From CAWDPQ01 sp049642465 (GTDB lineage Bacteria; Acidobacteriota; Vicinamibacteria; Vicinamibacterales; 2-12-FULL-66-21), in assembly GCA_049642465.1 (NCBI GenBank), contig JBAROV010000102.1, forward strand, positions 1 through 44,640: a DNA stretch of 44,640 nucleotides, in the 5' to 3' direction. Positions 15,322 through 23,960 of the stretch are shown here, piece after piece. Numbering within the stretch: position 1 is the stretch's first letter; each line of letters starts with the position of its first letter. Made by a program: the position numbers and the translations under genes. The notes below the pieces were generated by a model. That model had not been told where the DNA came from, did no database searches, and saw nothing but the letters and a program-made list of their open reading frames with translations.

Positions 15322-17805
15322 GTGAAACGACTCTTCGTTCCTTTCGTCCTCACCGCTTCCTGTGTCTGGCTTGCTGTGCTTGCGGCAAGCAGTCAAGCGA
15401 TCCCGCCGCGGAGTCAGCCGGTGAGCGCGCGCGTTGATTACGAGCGTCAGATTCGCCCGATTCTCGCCAAGCGTTGCCTCGAGTGTCACAGCTCCGATAA
15501 ACGAAAAGGGGGCTTGTCCCTCGCGTCGTACCCGGATGCGCTCGAAGGGGGTCGAAATGGCGCCGTCATTCGACCGGGTAACAGCGCAGCCAGCCTGCTC
15601 GTCCATCGGCTGACCGGAGAGGTCGAGCCGCAGATGCCCAAGGACGAGGACCCGCTGAGCGGTTCGGAGCAGGCGCTCATTCGCCTGTGGATCGATCAGG
15701 GCGCGCGCGAAACGCCGTCCGGACCGCCGGCGCCGCAGCCGTGGGAAGCGCCTGTCGCCCTCGAACGACCCGCAGTGCCGCCGATTGTCTGGAAGACGTG
15801 GAGCAACAGTCTCGATCGCTTCGTCGCAGGCTATTTGCGTGCCCATCGCACGGCCGAGCCGGTTGTCATTTCGGACGCGCAGTTCGCCCGCCGCGTCTAC
15901 CTGGACGTCTGGGGTCTGCTGCCAACGCCGGAGGAGTTGCAGGCCTTTCTCGACGACCGGGCACCGGGAAAACGCGAGGCGCTCGTGGCGAAGCTGCTCG
16001 GCGACGATCGGCGCTACGCCGAACATTGGATTTCGTTCTGGAACGACCTCCTGCGCAACGAGGACGGTGTTACGTATTTCTCCGAAAACGCGAGCCGCAA
16101 GAGCATCACGGAGTGGTTGCTGTCGGCGCTGCAGTCCAACCTTCCCTACGATCGCTTCGTCACCAAGCTGCTGAACCCTTCCGAGCCGACTGACCCCGAC
16201 GGTTTTCTGGTAGGCGTGAACTGGCGCGGCGAAACAAGCGCCGCAGTGATGCCCTGGATGCAGGCGTCGCAGAACAGCGCGCAGATCTTTCTTGGCATCA
16301 ACCTCAAATGCAATGCCTGTCACGACAGCTTTGTGAGCAAATGGAAGCTGAAGGACGCGTATTCGCTGGCGGCGTACTTCTCTCCAGAGGCGAGACTGCA
16401 ACTATTCCGCTGCGACGTGGCGCAGGACCGCTACGCCGAACCCGGTTTCCTGTTCCCGGAGTTAGGCCACGCCCCAGCCAGCGGATCGCTTGCGGACCGC
16501 CGGGCCGCTGCGGCGCGGACGTTCACGGATCCTCGTATGGGCCGCCTGCCGCGTACCCTGGTCAACCGCATCTGGCATCGTCTCTTCGGCCGCGGGATCG
16601 TCTCCAACTCGGACGAAATGGATGGTGTGCCGTGGAGCCCTGAGCTGCTCGATTGGATGGCCAGCGACGTTGTCGAGCAGCGATACGATCTCAAGCACCT
16701 GATTGCCACGATCTTGAACTCGCGTACCTATCAGATGGCGTCCGTCGCTCGGCGCGGCGAGCCACCCGCTCGCGGGTACGTCTTTGCCGGACCCGAAGTT
16801 CGTCGAATGACGGCGGAGCAGTTTGCCGACGCGGTCGGTTCAATCACCGGTGAGTGGAATGTGTATGCGACCGGCGGGCAGGGTTCAGGAGGACGAAATG
16901 CGCCCGGGACTCCCGTTCCGTCGATGGCGAGCACGTATGGCCGCTACGCGCGTGAGTGGCGAGTGGCTTCGAGCGACCTGTCACGTGCGCTGGGCCGGCC
17001 AATTCGGGACCAGGTGATCTCCGTGCGTCCGTCGCAAGCCTCCACGCTGCAGGCGCTCGAACTCGTCAATGGCGAAATCCTGGCACGATGGCTCACGCGT
17101 GGCGCGAAGCGTCTCGTCGGCGATTTGCCGCCAGAGCCTGCAAGTCTCTACAACCGGACGTTCGCGGGGCGCACGCCGTCGCCAAGCCCGTTCGAGATCG
17201 ATGTCACGAATGCCAGCCGCTTGTGGCTCGTCGTCCAGGACAACGGTTCGAATGTTCCCGAAGCGCTCGAACCGGCGTGGGCGCAGGCGGAATTCCTCGC
17301 ACCGTCTGGCACGACACCGCTCTCCGCGCTGAAGCCGGTGGATGGCAGTGCGGCGGCGCTCCGGACCGGGACCGGTCCGATCCGCGTAGCGAATTCAGAT
17401 GGCACCGGCGTTCGTGTCGGGAACCCGTCAGTGCTTGTATACGACATCGCCGGACGCGGATTCACGCGTTTCCGTGGAGTGATCGGCGTCGAGAATCGGC
17501 CGAACGACATTGGCGCGACACTCAATCCCCAGCTCCGTTTCTACGTCTTCGATGCGGCGCCGAACATGGAGCGGCTGTTGCCCCCGGCGCCTGGTTCTCC
17601 GTTGCCAGAGCCTCCGCAGCTGAGAACCATTCCCGAGACGATCGATCGAGTGTTCCGTCATGCGCTCGGCCGTGTGGCGTCGCCAGCCGAGCGCCGGCTC
17701 GCGGAAGAGGCCTTGCACTCGCGCGGCGAGCGGCCGTCGGCGGAGGGATTGGCGGATTTGCTGTGGGCGGTGCTGATGAAGCCGGAGTTTCAGTTGATCT
17801 ATTGA
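15322..17805 (+). CDS. DUF1549/DUF1553 protein with planctomycete-type cytochrome c motif
   Basis: About 827 residues from GTG 15322, or 830 from GTG 15313. A signal peptide is followed by a PSCyt1-like segment with the haem motif CLECH (residues 52-56 of this start) and RKGGLSLAS. DUF1549 comes next (RRVYLDVWGLLPTPEEL, AEHWISFWNDLLRNEDG), with a second CNACH near residue 332. Then comes DUF1553 (LPRTLVNRIWHRLFGRGIV, SRTYQM, RRMTAEQFADAV, FRHALGRVASPAERRLAEEAL). Such proteins are paired with DUF1501 proteins in Planctomycetes, Verrucomicrobia and Acidobacteria; their function is not established, though a periplasmic redox role linked to polymer breakdown has been suggested. The DUF1501 gene follows downstream. 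Confidence 0.86.
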   Translation: MKRLFVPFVLTASCVWLAVLAASSQAIPPRSQPVSARVDYERQIRPILAKRCLECHSSDKRKGGLSLASYPDALEGGRNGAVIRPGNSAASLLVHRLTGEVEPQMPKDEDPLSGSEQALIRLWIDQGARETPSGPPAPQPWEAPVALERPAVPPIVWKTWSNSLDRFVAGYLRAHRTAEPVVISDAQFARRVYLDVWGLLPTPEELQAFLDDRAPGKREALVAKLLGDDRRYAEHWISFWNDLLRNEDGVTYFSENASRKSITEWLLSALQSNLPYDRFVTKLLNPSEPTDPDGFLVGVNWRGETSAAVMPWMQASQNSAQIFLGINLKCNACHDSFVSKWKLKDAYSLAAYFSPEARLQLFRCDVAQDRYAEPGFLFPELGHAPASGSLADRRAAAARTFTDPRMGRLPRTLVNRIWHRLFGRGIVSNSDEMDGVPWSPELLDWMASDVVEQRYDLKHLIATILNSRTYQMASVARRGEPPARGYVFAGPEVRRMTAEQFADAVGSITGEWNVYATGGQGSGGRNAPGTPVPSMASTYGRYAREWRVASSDLSRALGRPIRDQVISVRPSQASTLQALELVNGEILARWLTRGAKRLVGDLPPEPASLYNRTFAGRTPSPSPFEIDVTNASRLWLVVQDNGSNVPEALEPAWAQAEFLAPSGTTPLSALKPVDGSAAALRTGTGPIRVANSDGTGVRVGNPSVLVYDIAGRGFTRFRGVIGVENRPNDIGATLNPQLRFYVFDAAPNMERLLPPAPGSPLPEPPQLRTIPETIDRVFRHALGRVASPAERRLAEEALHSRGERPSAEGLADLLWAVLMKPEFQLIY

Positions 17806-17846
17806 GCGGTGTTCGCTGTCAGCTACACGAACTGACGGTCGTCTAT

Positions 17847-17933
17847 CACGAAGAGCACGAAGTGACGAAGCCCACGAAGTCATTGAGGTTAAGCATTATT
17901 TACTTCGTGGCCTTCGCATCTTCGTGGCCTTCG
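17847..17933. repeat. Inverted word array (CACGAAG / CTTCGTG) inside an operon
   Basis: Four (C/G)ACGAAG words (17847-17879) are followed by an AT-richer loop and then CTTCGTGGC, CTTCGCAT, CTTCGTGGC and CTTCGAG (17903-17933). The array can fold into a long imperfect hairpin between the DUF1553 and DUF1501 genes. It could attenuate or process the operon transcript. Confidence 0.7.
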
Positions 17934-17979
17934 AGCATTGCCGTCGGCATGTTAAGCCTTGCAGCGTGAGGCCTTCGAG

Positions 17980-19425
17980 ATGAATCACGAAGAACAACAC
18001 ATCTACTCCAAACTCAGTCGCCGCGATTTCATGGGCGCGACCGCGGCCGCGACTCTGGCGGCGTTGACCGGACGCGAGCCGGTGCTCGCGCGGTCGCAAC
18101 AGAAAACCGCCGCAACCGCCGATGCCGTCATCGTGCTGTGGATGGCCGGCGGCATGGCGCAGACCGAAACGTTCGACCCCAAGCGGTACACGCCCTTCGA
18201 GCGTGGAGTACGGGTCGCGGACGTGCTCAGCACGTTTCCGTCGATTCCAACCGCTGTCGATCACATCAAGTTCACCAAGGGGCTCGAGCAGATCGGCAGC
18301 GTGATCGATCGGGGCGCCGTGATTCGCTCGTTCATGGCCGCCGACCTCGGCTTCATCCTCCACTCGCGCCATCAGTATCACTGGCACACCGGATATATCC
18401 CGCCGCAGCCGATGGCGATGCCACACCTCGGCGCGGTGATCTCCCGGACGCTCGGCCCCAAGAATCCGGACGTGCCCGCGTTCATCGCTGTCGGCCAGAC
18501 CGTCGAAGGCCCTGGCGAGATCGGAACGTTGAAGGCCTTCCACACCGGTGGCTTCCTGGGATCGGATCACGGACCGTTCCTCATCACCGATCCGAAAGAT
18601 GCCGCATCAGCCGTTCGGCCGCCGAAGGAATTGGGCAGCCGCCGCTTTCAGAGCCGGCGCCAACTCTTCGAGAAACTGCTCGCCCAGGAGCCCGTGTACC
18701 AGCACGGAAGCGATTTTCAGCGCCAGGCATTGATCGAATCGCTCGATGCAGCGGACCGGCTGCTGAACTCTCCGTCGGCGAAAGCCTTCGATCTGTCCAT
18801 CGAGTCAGGAAAGAAGGTGGAGGCGTATCAGGGGAGCCGGTTTGGTCAGGGATGCCTGCTGGCGCGCCGGCTGGTCGAGGCCGGCGCCCGGTATGTGGAG
18901 GTGACATCCGAGTACATTCCGTTTCTCTACTGGGACACCCACGAGCACGGCCACGAGCGGGCCGAGTCGATGAAGAAGATTATCGACGCCCCGGTCGCGC
19001 AACTGATTCGAGATCTGGACGAGCGCGGCCTGCTCGACCGAACCCTCGTCATCCTGGCCAGCGAGTTCGGTCGCGACGCGATGACGGAAGGGAAGGTTGG
19101 CAAAGAGGTCAAAGACCAGGCCATCAACATTCCCGATGTGATGAGCGAGCCGCGGCACTACGGCATGCACCGCCATTTCACGGCAGCCGGCTCGATCCTC
19201 ATGTTTGGCGGCGGCATCAAGAAGGGATTCGTCTACGGCAGGACCGCGGACGAGCGGCCGTGCACCACGATCGAGAATCCCGTCGTCATGGAGGATCTCC
19301 ACGCCACGATCTATCATGCCCTTGGCATTCCGCCAGACACCGCCTACCTCGCCGAGCGCCGTCCGGTGTATGTGACGCGAGACGGGAAGGGAAAGCCGAT
19401 ACTCGAGTTGTTTGCCAGAGGCTGA
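17980..19425 (+). CDS. DUF1501 family exported protein
   Basis: 481 residues from ATG 17980; an upstream TTG at 17959 would add seven. A twin-arginine signal is clear (SRRDFMGATAAATLAAL). Family blocks follow: WMAGGMAQTETFDPK, the HSRHQYHWHTGY segment, YWDTHEHGHE and DRTLVILASEFGRDAM. DUF1501 resembles the alkaline phosphatase/sulfatase fold but has no proven activity. The gene sits between the DUF1549/DUF1553 gene and a co-directional NHL-repeat gene 6 bases downstream. Tat export suggests that it folds, perhaps around a metal, before leaving the cytoplasm. Confidence 0.87.
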   Translation: MNHEEQHIYSKLSRRDFMGATAAATLAALTGREPVLARSQQKTAATADAVIVLWMAGGMAQTETFDPKRYTPFERGVRVADVLSTFPSIPTAVDHIKFTKGLEQIGSVIDRGAVIRSFMAADLGFILHSRHQYHWHTGYIPPQPMAMPHLGAVISRTLGPKNPDVPAFIAVGQTVEGPGEIGTLKAFHTGGFLGSDHGPFLITDPKDAASAVRPPKELGSRRFQSRRQLFEKLLAQEPVYQHGSDFQRQALIESLDAADRLLNSPSAKAFDLSIESGKKVEAYQGSRFGQGCLLARRLVEAGARYVEVTSEYIPFLYWDTHEHGHERAESMKKIIDAPVAQLIRDLDERGLLDRTLVILASEFGRDAMTEGKVGKEVKDQAINIPDVMSEPRHYGMHRHFTAAGSILMFGGGIKKGFVYGRTADERPCTTIENPVVMEDLHATIYHALGIPPDTAYLAERRPVYVTRDGKGKPILELFARG

Positions 19426-19431
19426 GACACC

Positions 19432-20508
19432 ATGAAGACCACACGCCGTGAATTTCTTGCCGCCACGGCGGCGGCGCCGCTCGTCTCCCCGATCCTCCTC
19501 GGCACGCAGAACAAATCGGGATCGAAGGCACCCGTGATCGGATCGGGCGCCTACACCTACGAGGCGCTGCACGACTGGGGCACGCTGCCGCCGAACCTCA
19601 AGTGGGGCAACACCCACGGCGTGGTCGAAGACGCGCAAGGGAACATCTACGTGCACCACACCGTGCATCAGACGAGCGAGAGTGCGGACTCGATGGTCGT
19701 GTTCGATCGGAAGGGAAAGTTCATTCGTTCCTGGGGCAAGGAGTTCCGCGGCGTTGCGCACGGCTTGCACCTTCGCAAGGAAGGAAAGGACGAGTTCCTG
19801 TACCTCACCGTCAATGCGACGAATCCGCGACTCAATCCGCAACCAGAAATGCAGGCCGTCGTTCTCAAGACGACAACGAAGGGAGAGATCGTCTGGCAGA
19901 TTCAGGGACCGCCCGACATCGACGCGTACCGGCCCGGGGCTGACGGCGCGCCGAAACGCTACAACCCGACGAACGTCGCGATTGCGCCGAACGGCGACGT
20001 CTACGTCGGCGACGGCTACGGGTCGTCGTTCGTCAATCAGTACAACAGCAAGGCGGAGTACATCCGCACGTTCGGCGGCCGCGGTTCCGAGCCCGGCAAA
20101 CTCAACGAGCCGCACGGCATCTGGATGGATACGCGCGGTGGCAAGCCGGTGCTTGTCGTTGCTGATCGCCGCAACAACCGTCTACAGCGGTTTACCAGCG
20201 AAGGCGAACACATCGACTTCGTTCCAGGATTCCGGCTGCCGTGTCACTTCCACGAGCACAAAGGCACCGTGGTGATTCCAGACCTGCAAGGCCGGGTGAC
20301 GCTAATGGACAAGAACAACCAGATCGTCAGTCATCTCGGTGATTCCAATCCAGCAACGGGGAACCATCCGCTGCGCGCTCAGGCTCGTGAGTCGTTCATC
20401 CCGGGTCAGTTCATCTGTCCGCACGGCGCGTGCTTCGATCGCGACGGCAACATTTTCGTCGTCGAATGGGTCGAAGTAGGGCGCGTGACGAAACTGCGGA
20501 GGGTCTAA
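19432..20508 (+). CDS. Tat-exported NHL-repeat beta-propeller protein
   Basis: This 358-residue protein begins with a twin-arginine signal (TTRREFLAATAAAPLV). NHL-type propeller blades follow: THGVVEDAQGNIYVHH, YNPTNVAIAPNGDVYVGDGYG, RGSEPGKLNEPHGIWMD, VADRRNNRLQRF and PHGACFDRDGNIFVVEW. Blades of this type occur in peptidyl-alpha-hydroxyglycine lyases and in many sugar-binding or scaffold proteins, so no reaction is assigned. The ATG is 6 bases after the DUF1501 stop, so the two are probably co-translated. Confidence 0.85.
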   Translation: MKTTRREFLAATAAAPLVSPILLGTQNKSGSKAPVIGSGAYTYEALHDWGTLPPNLKWGNTHGVVEDAQGNIYVHHTVHQTSESADSMVVFDRKGKFIRSWGKEFRGVAHGLHLRKEGKDEFLYLTVNATNPRLNPQPEMQAVVLKTTTKGEIVWQIQGPPDIDAYRPGADGAPKRYNPTNVAIAPNGDVYVGDGYGSSFVNQYNSKAEYIRTFGGRGSEPGKLNEPHGIWMDTRGGKPVLVVADRRNNRLQRFTSEGEHIDFVPGFRLPCHFHEHKGTVVIPDLQGRVTLMDKNNQIVSHLGDSNPATGNHPLRAQARESFIPGQFICPHGACFDRDGNIFVVEWVEVGRVTKLRRV

Positions 20509-20510
20509 CA

Positions 20511-20664
20511 ACTCCCAACTTCCAACTTCCAACTTCCAAACCGGCCGACTCGACGAAGCTGGGCGAAAACCGAGACATCGGGATGTCCGGGCGGCTTTCA
20601 GCCAGTCTTCGTCTAAATGCTTCTTGGGAGTTGGGAGTTGGGAGTTGGGAATTGGGAGTTGTTG
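20511..20664. terminator. Long hairpin array (AACTTCC / GGGAGTT) between convergent genes
   Basis: ACTCCCAACTTCC words at 20511-20539 are mirrored by five GGGAGTT-type words at 20626-20664. About 85 bases of unrelated sequence form the loop. The array touches the stops of the NHL gene (+) and the ADOP permease (-). The same word is used at the convergent junction 10866-10936, which supports a shared origin. Confidence 0.65.
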
Positions 20665-23094
20665 CTATTCCTCCCGGAGCGCGGCGATCGGATCGATCCG
20701 CGCAGCCCGGAGCGCGGGCCACAAGCAGGCCTGCAGACCTGCGGCGAGCAGAATGAGCGACACGAGTCCAAACGCCAGAGGATCGAACGGAGGAACATTC
20801 CAGACCTGACGCGCGAGCAGGCGCGCGAGGGCGCCCGCTCCAGCGAGTCCAAGGGTGAGCCCCAGGGCGAGGAGCCACAATCCCCGCGTGACGACCATCT
20901 GAGCGATGGTGGCGGCGCTGGCGCCGAGCGCCATTCGAACGCCAATCTCGTGACGCTGCTGGGCGACTGCCGTTGACATGACGCCGTAGACGCCGACGAC
21001 CGCGAGGATCAATCCAACCGAGGCGAGCACCGCCAGCAATATCAGATTGAATCTGGGGGTCGCGTACTCGTACTCCTTCAGCAGCACATCGACCGGTTTC
21101 ACTTCCATCACGGGCTGATTTCGATCGATCGCGTACACCTGGGCAACGACGGAGCGGCTGAGCGACAGCGGATCCAGCTGCGTTCGCACCGCGACGACGT
21201 TGGCGGCCGCCGTCACGGTGTAGGGGACGTACACCTCCGGCATAACCGTTTCGTTCAAACCGCGGTTGAGCGTGTCGCGAACGACGCCGATCACCTGGAA
21301 TGAATCGTTCTGCGCGTTGAACGGCGGTTGTTTCAGCCTGGGGAGCCGGACCGTCTGGCCGAGAGGCGATCGATTCTCGAGCCGCGTGCGTGCGAACCGC
21401 TCGTTGATGAGCGCGACAGGTTGCACATTTTGGATGTCCGTGTCGGTGAACTGACGGCCCGCAGCGAGACGGATGTTGAGCGTCTCCAGGTAGCCGGCGT
21501 TCACCTGGTGAACCTCGACCGGCTCCGCACTTGAGGGAGCCCCGATCACTTCAACAGCCGTCCACATATTTCCAAACGGATGGAGCCCCGTATTGAGTGC
21601 GGCCGCCTGAACGCCCGGAACGCCGCTGAGGCGCGGGAGCAGGTCGTTGAAAAACGCAATCCGCCGAGCCGCGTCAGGATAGTTTCGAGGCGGCAGTGGA
21701 ATCCGCATGGTCAGTACTCGATCGGCCGGGTAGCCGATGTCTGCGGTGCGCATTGCTGCATACGTGCGGACGAGGAGGCTGGATCCGGCCAGCAGCATGA
21801 GCGCAAGCGCCACTTCGACCACAACGAGACTTCTCCGCAGGATCGCGTGACGCGAGCTGCCAGCGAGCCCTCGACCCGCCTCACGCATCGCCCCGATCAG
21901 GTCCGCGCTGCTGCCCTGCAGCGCCGGAGCGAGGCCACAAATGATGCTCGTGACGGCGGAGACGGCAAGCGCAAACACGAGCACCGAGGTGTTGAGCGTG
22001 ATCTCGGATTCGTCAGGGATCGTCCCGGGAGGCACCAACGCGAGGATGGCAGGGAGACCGGCGTACGCGAGTGCGGTGCCCAGCGTTCCCGCGAGCAAAG
22101 CGAGAAGCAGGCTCTCGGTCAGCAGTTGTTTCACCAGCCGTCCACGATTGGCGCCCAGCGCGGCTCGGACCGTCATTTCACGCTGCCGCGACGTGATCTT
22201 CGAGAGCAGCAGGTTCGATACGTTCGCGCACGCGATCAGCAGGAGCAACGCGACCGCGCCGAAGAGCACCCAGATATCCCTGGTAATGCCGCTTGGAAAA
22301 GTTTCTTTGAACGGCAGCAGCCCGACGCGCCACTGATCGGGGAATTGATCCGGTTCTTGCTTCTTGAGATCGGCGATGATCGGCGCCAGATCCGCTTCTG
22401 CCTGAGCGCTGGTGACGCCGGGCTTGAGTCGGCCGAGCAGGTGCACGTTGCGAACACCTTCGACCATGCGTCCCCGCTCGAACGTGATCGGCAGATAGAC
22501 ATCCGCACCCCGCCACATGAATCGCTTCGGCATGACACCGATGACGGTACGGACGTTGTCGTTCAGTCGAAGTTGCCGGCCGAGCACGCTGGGATCGCCG
22601 CCGAACTGTCGCTGCCAGAACTTGTATCCCAGGACGACCACCGGTTCCGCTCCTGGACGGGCATCCTCGATAGTCGGCGTGCGTCCGAGTAGCGGCGGTA
22701 CGCCCATGACGTCGAATGTGTTGAACGTCCCATGATTGCCCCGAAGCCGTTGTGGGTCGCCTTCTCCGGTCCACAGGACGTCGCTGATCGTCGACGGGAT
22801 CACGCCCTCGAAAATCGTGCTCCGTTCGGCGATGGTCAGGAACTGATCGACCGAATAGCCAGTTCGGAAGCCGCGGAGCGCGGCGTTCGAAACCCGAACG
22901 CTCATGAGATTGTCCACGTCCTTGTAGGGGAACGGATCGAGGACGACGGCCCTCAGCACGCTGTAAATCGCGGTGGTGGCCATGATGCCGATGGCGAGTG
23001 ACGCAACGGCGGTCGTGGTGAACCCCGGCGTGCGCGCCAGGTTCCGCACGGCAAACTTGATATCGCGAAAGAACTGCTCGAGGCTGACCGGCAT
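20665..23094 (-). CDS. ADOP-type ABC transporter permease (MacB/FtsX-like)
   Basis: This 809-residue permease has the duplicated MacB-PCD + FtsX arrangement of acidobacterial orphan permeases. The N-terminus is FFRDIKFAVRNLARTPGFTTTAVASLAIGI, with the first transmembrane helix at about 30-50. A periplasmic domain follows, then three helices with RQREMTVRAALGANRGRLVKQLL. A second periplasmic domain (about 430-670) is followed by a last helix bundle with QRHEIGVRMALGAS and ending PIAALREE. No ATPase domain or neighbour is present, as is usual for this group. The substrate is unknown; MacB relatives export peptides, toxins or lipoproteins. GGGAGAAG precedes the ATG. Confidence 0.9.
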   Translation of the reverse strand: MPVSLEQFFRDIKFAVRNLARTPGFTTTAVASLAIGIMATTAIYSVLRAVVLDPFPYKDVDNLMSVRVSNAALRGFRTGYSVDQFLTIAERSTIFEGVIPSTISDVLWTGEGDPQRLRGNHGTFNTFDVMGVPPLLGRTPTIEDARPGAEPVVVLGYKFWQRQFGGDPSVLGRQLRLNDNVRTVIGVMPKRFMWRGADVYLPITFERGRMVEGVRNVHLLGRLKPGVTSAQAEADLAPIIADLKKQEPDQFPDQWRVGLLPFKETFPSGITRDIWVLFGAVALLLLIACANVSNLLLSKITSRQREMTVRAALGANRGRLVKQLLTESLLLALLAGTLGTALAYAGLPAILALVPPGTIPDESEITLNTSVLVFALAVSAVTSIICGLAPALQGSSADLIGAMREAGRGLAGSSRHAILRRSLVVVEVALALMLLAGSSLLVRTYAAMRTADIGYPADRVLTMRIPLPPRNYPDAARRIAFFNDLLPRLSGVPGVQAAALNTGLHPFGNMWTAVEVIGAPSSAEPVEVHQVNAGYLETLNIRLAAGRQFTDTDIQNVQPVALINERFARTRLENRSPLGQTVRLPRLKQPPFNAQNDSFQVIGVVRDTLNRGLNETVMPEVYVPYTVTAAANVVAVRTQLDPLSLSRSVVAQVYAIDRNQPVMEVKPVDVLLKEYEYATPRFNLILLAVLASVGLILAVVGVYGVMSTAVAQQRHEIGVRMALGASAATIAQMVVTRGLWLLALGLTLGLAGAGALARLLARQVWNVPPFDPLAFGLVSLILLAAGLQACLWPALRAARIDPIAALREE

Positions 23095-23200
23095 AGTCTT
23101 CTCCCGAAAATCGCCCGCTTCGAGCGAACGGCTCAGGCGCGACGCGAGGCGACGCTACCTTAGACGGTCCGGGAGGACAAATCGATGGCCGATCGTCCGT

Positions 23201-23908
23201 CTACTTCACGTATCTAGACAGCGCCTGATGCCACGCGGCGACCGCCTCCGGCGCACTCACCTTGCCGCTGGTCCCAACGGCCGACGGCTTGGCGGTCGCG
23301 ATGTCGGCGTTGCGCACCGCGCGTCCGTAGAAGCGCTGATTGGCGTCTTCGTCTTCGCGAAGGGCCGAACCATTCAGCGACACGCCAGCGAAGAGGCCGC
23401 GTGCGCGCGAATAACTGAGAATCTCGGCCCTGAGCTGGATGTCTGTCGAGGCTTCTGCCGCGCGCCCGACCGGCCCGGCGGCCACCGACGCGTCACCACC
23501 AATCTTGAACTCGTTTTTCAGCAGGTTGTCCACTCCCGCTTTGTTCATCACCACCAGCACCAGATCGAGCTCCTGTGCCCCGATCTGCGCGCCGAAGCTG
23601 CCGCCCGTCAACGTCAGGAACGCGGGGTTCGACCACGAACCGGTCTGGCGATCGCGGACGCTGAGAATGCCCTTGCCGTGGTGGCCGCCGATACCCAGGC
23701 CGGCTTTGAGCGTTCCCGGGATGACCGCAATCGCTTCCGCTTTTTCGAGAATGGTGTTGGGAATGGCCTTGTCCGGGACGCTCATGATCTCGGTGAACGC
23801 CTGGGTGGCTTTCTTCACGCGCTCCGCCTCTTCTGCTTGGGCGTAGAGCGTCAAGGTACTCACGGCAGTGATGCACGCGAGTGTGAGGACGAAAATTCGC
23901 TTGCTCAT
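23201..23908 (-). CDS. Lipid-binding SYLF-domain protein
   Basis: 235 residues from the ATG at 23908, which has GGAGGAAT upstream. A Sec signal is followed by the SYLF/Ysc84-like domain: AFTEIMSVPDKAIPNTILEKAEAIAVIPG, GIGGHHGKGILSVRD, WSNPAFLTLTGGSFGAQIGAQELDLVLVVMN and YSRARGLFAGVSLNGSAL. In eukaryotes this domain binds phosphoinositides; in bacteria it is exported and of unclear role. It lies 52 bases downstream of the Gfo/Idh/MocA gene on the same strand, with its own good SD. Confidence 0.9.
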   Translation of the reverse strand: MSKRIFVLTLACITAVSTLTLYAQAEEAERVKKATQAFTEIMSVPDKAIPNTILEKAEAIAVIPGTLKAGLGIGGHHGKGILSVRDRQTGSWSNPAFLTLTGGSFGAQIGAQELDLVLVVMNKAGVDNLLKNEFKIGGDASVAAGPVGRAAEASTDIQLRAEILSYSRARGLFAGVSLNGSALREDEDANQRFYGRAVRNADIATAKPSAVGTSGKVSAPEAVAAWHQALSRYVK

Positions 23909-23960
23909 CAGTATTCCTCCAATCGCCTTGGCAACCGGAGGAAACGTGCAAGGAGCGTGC

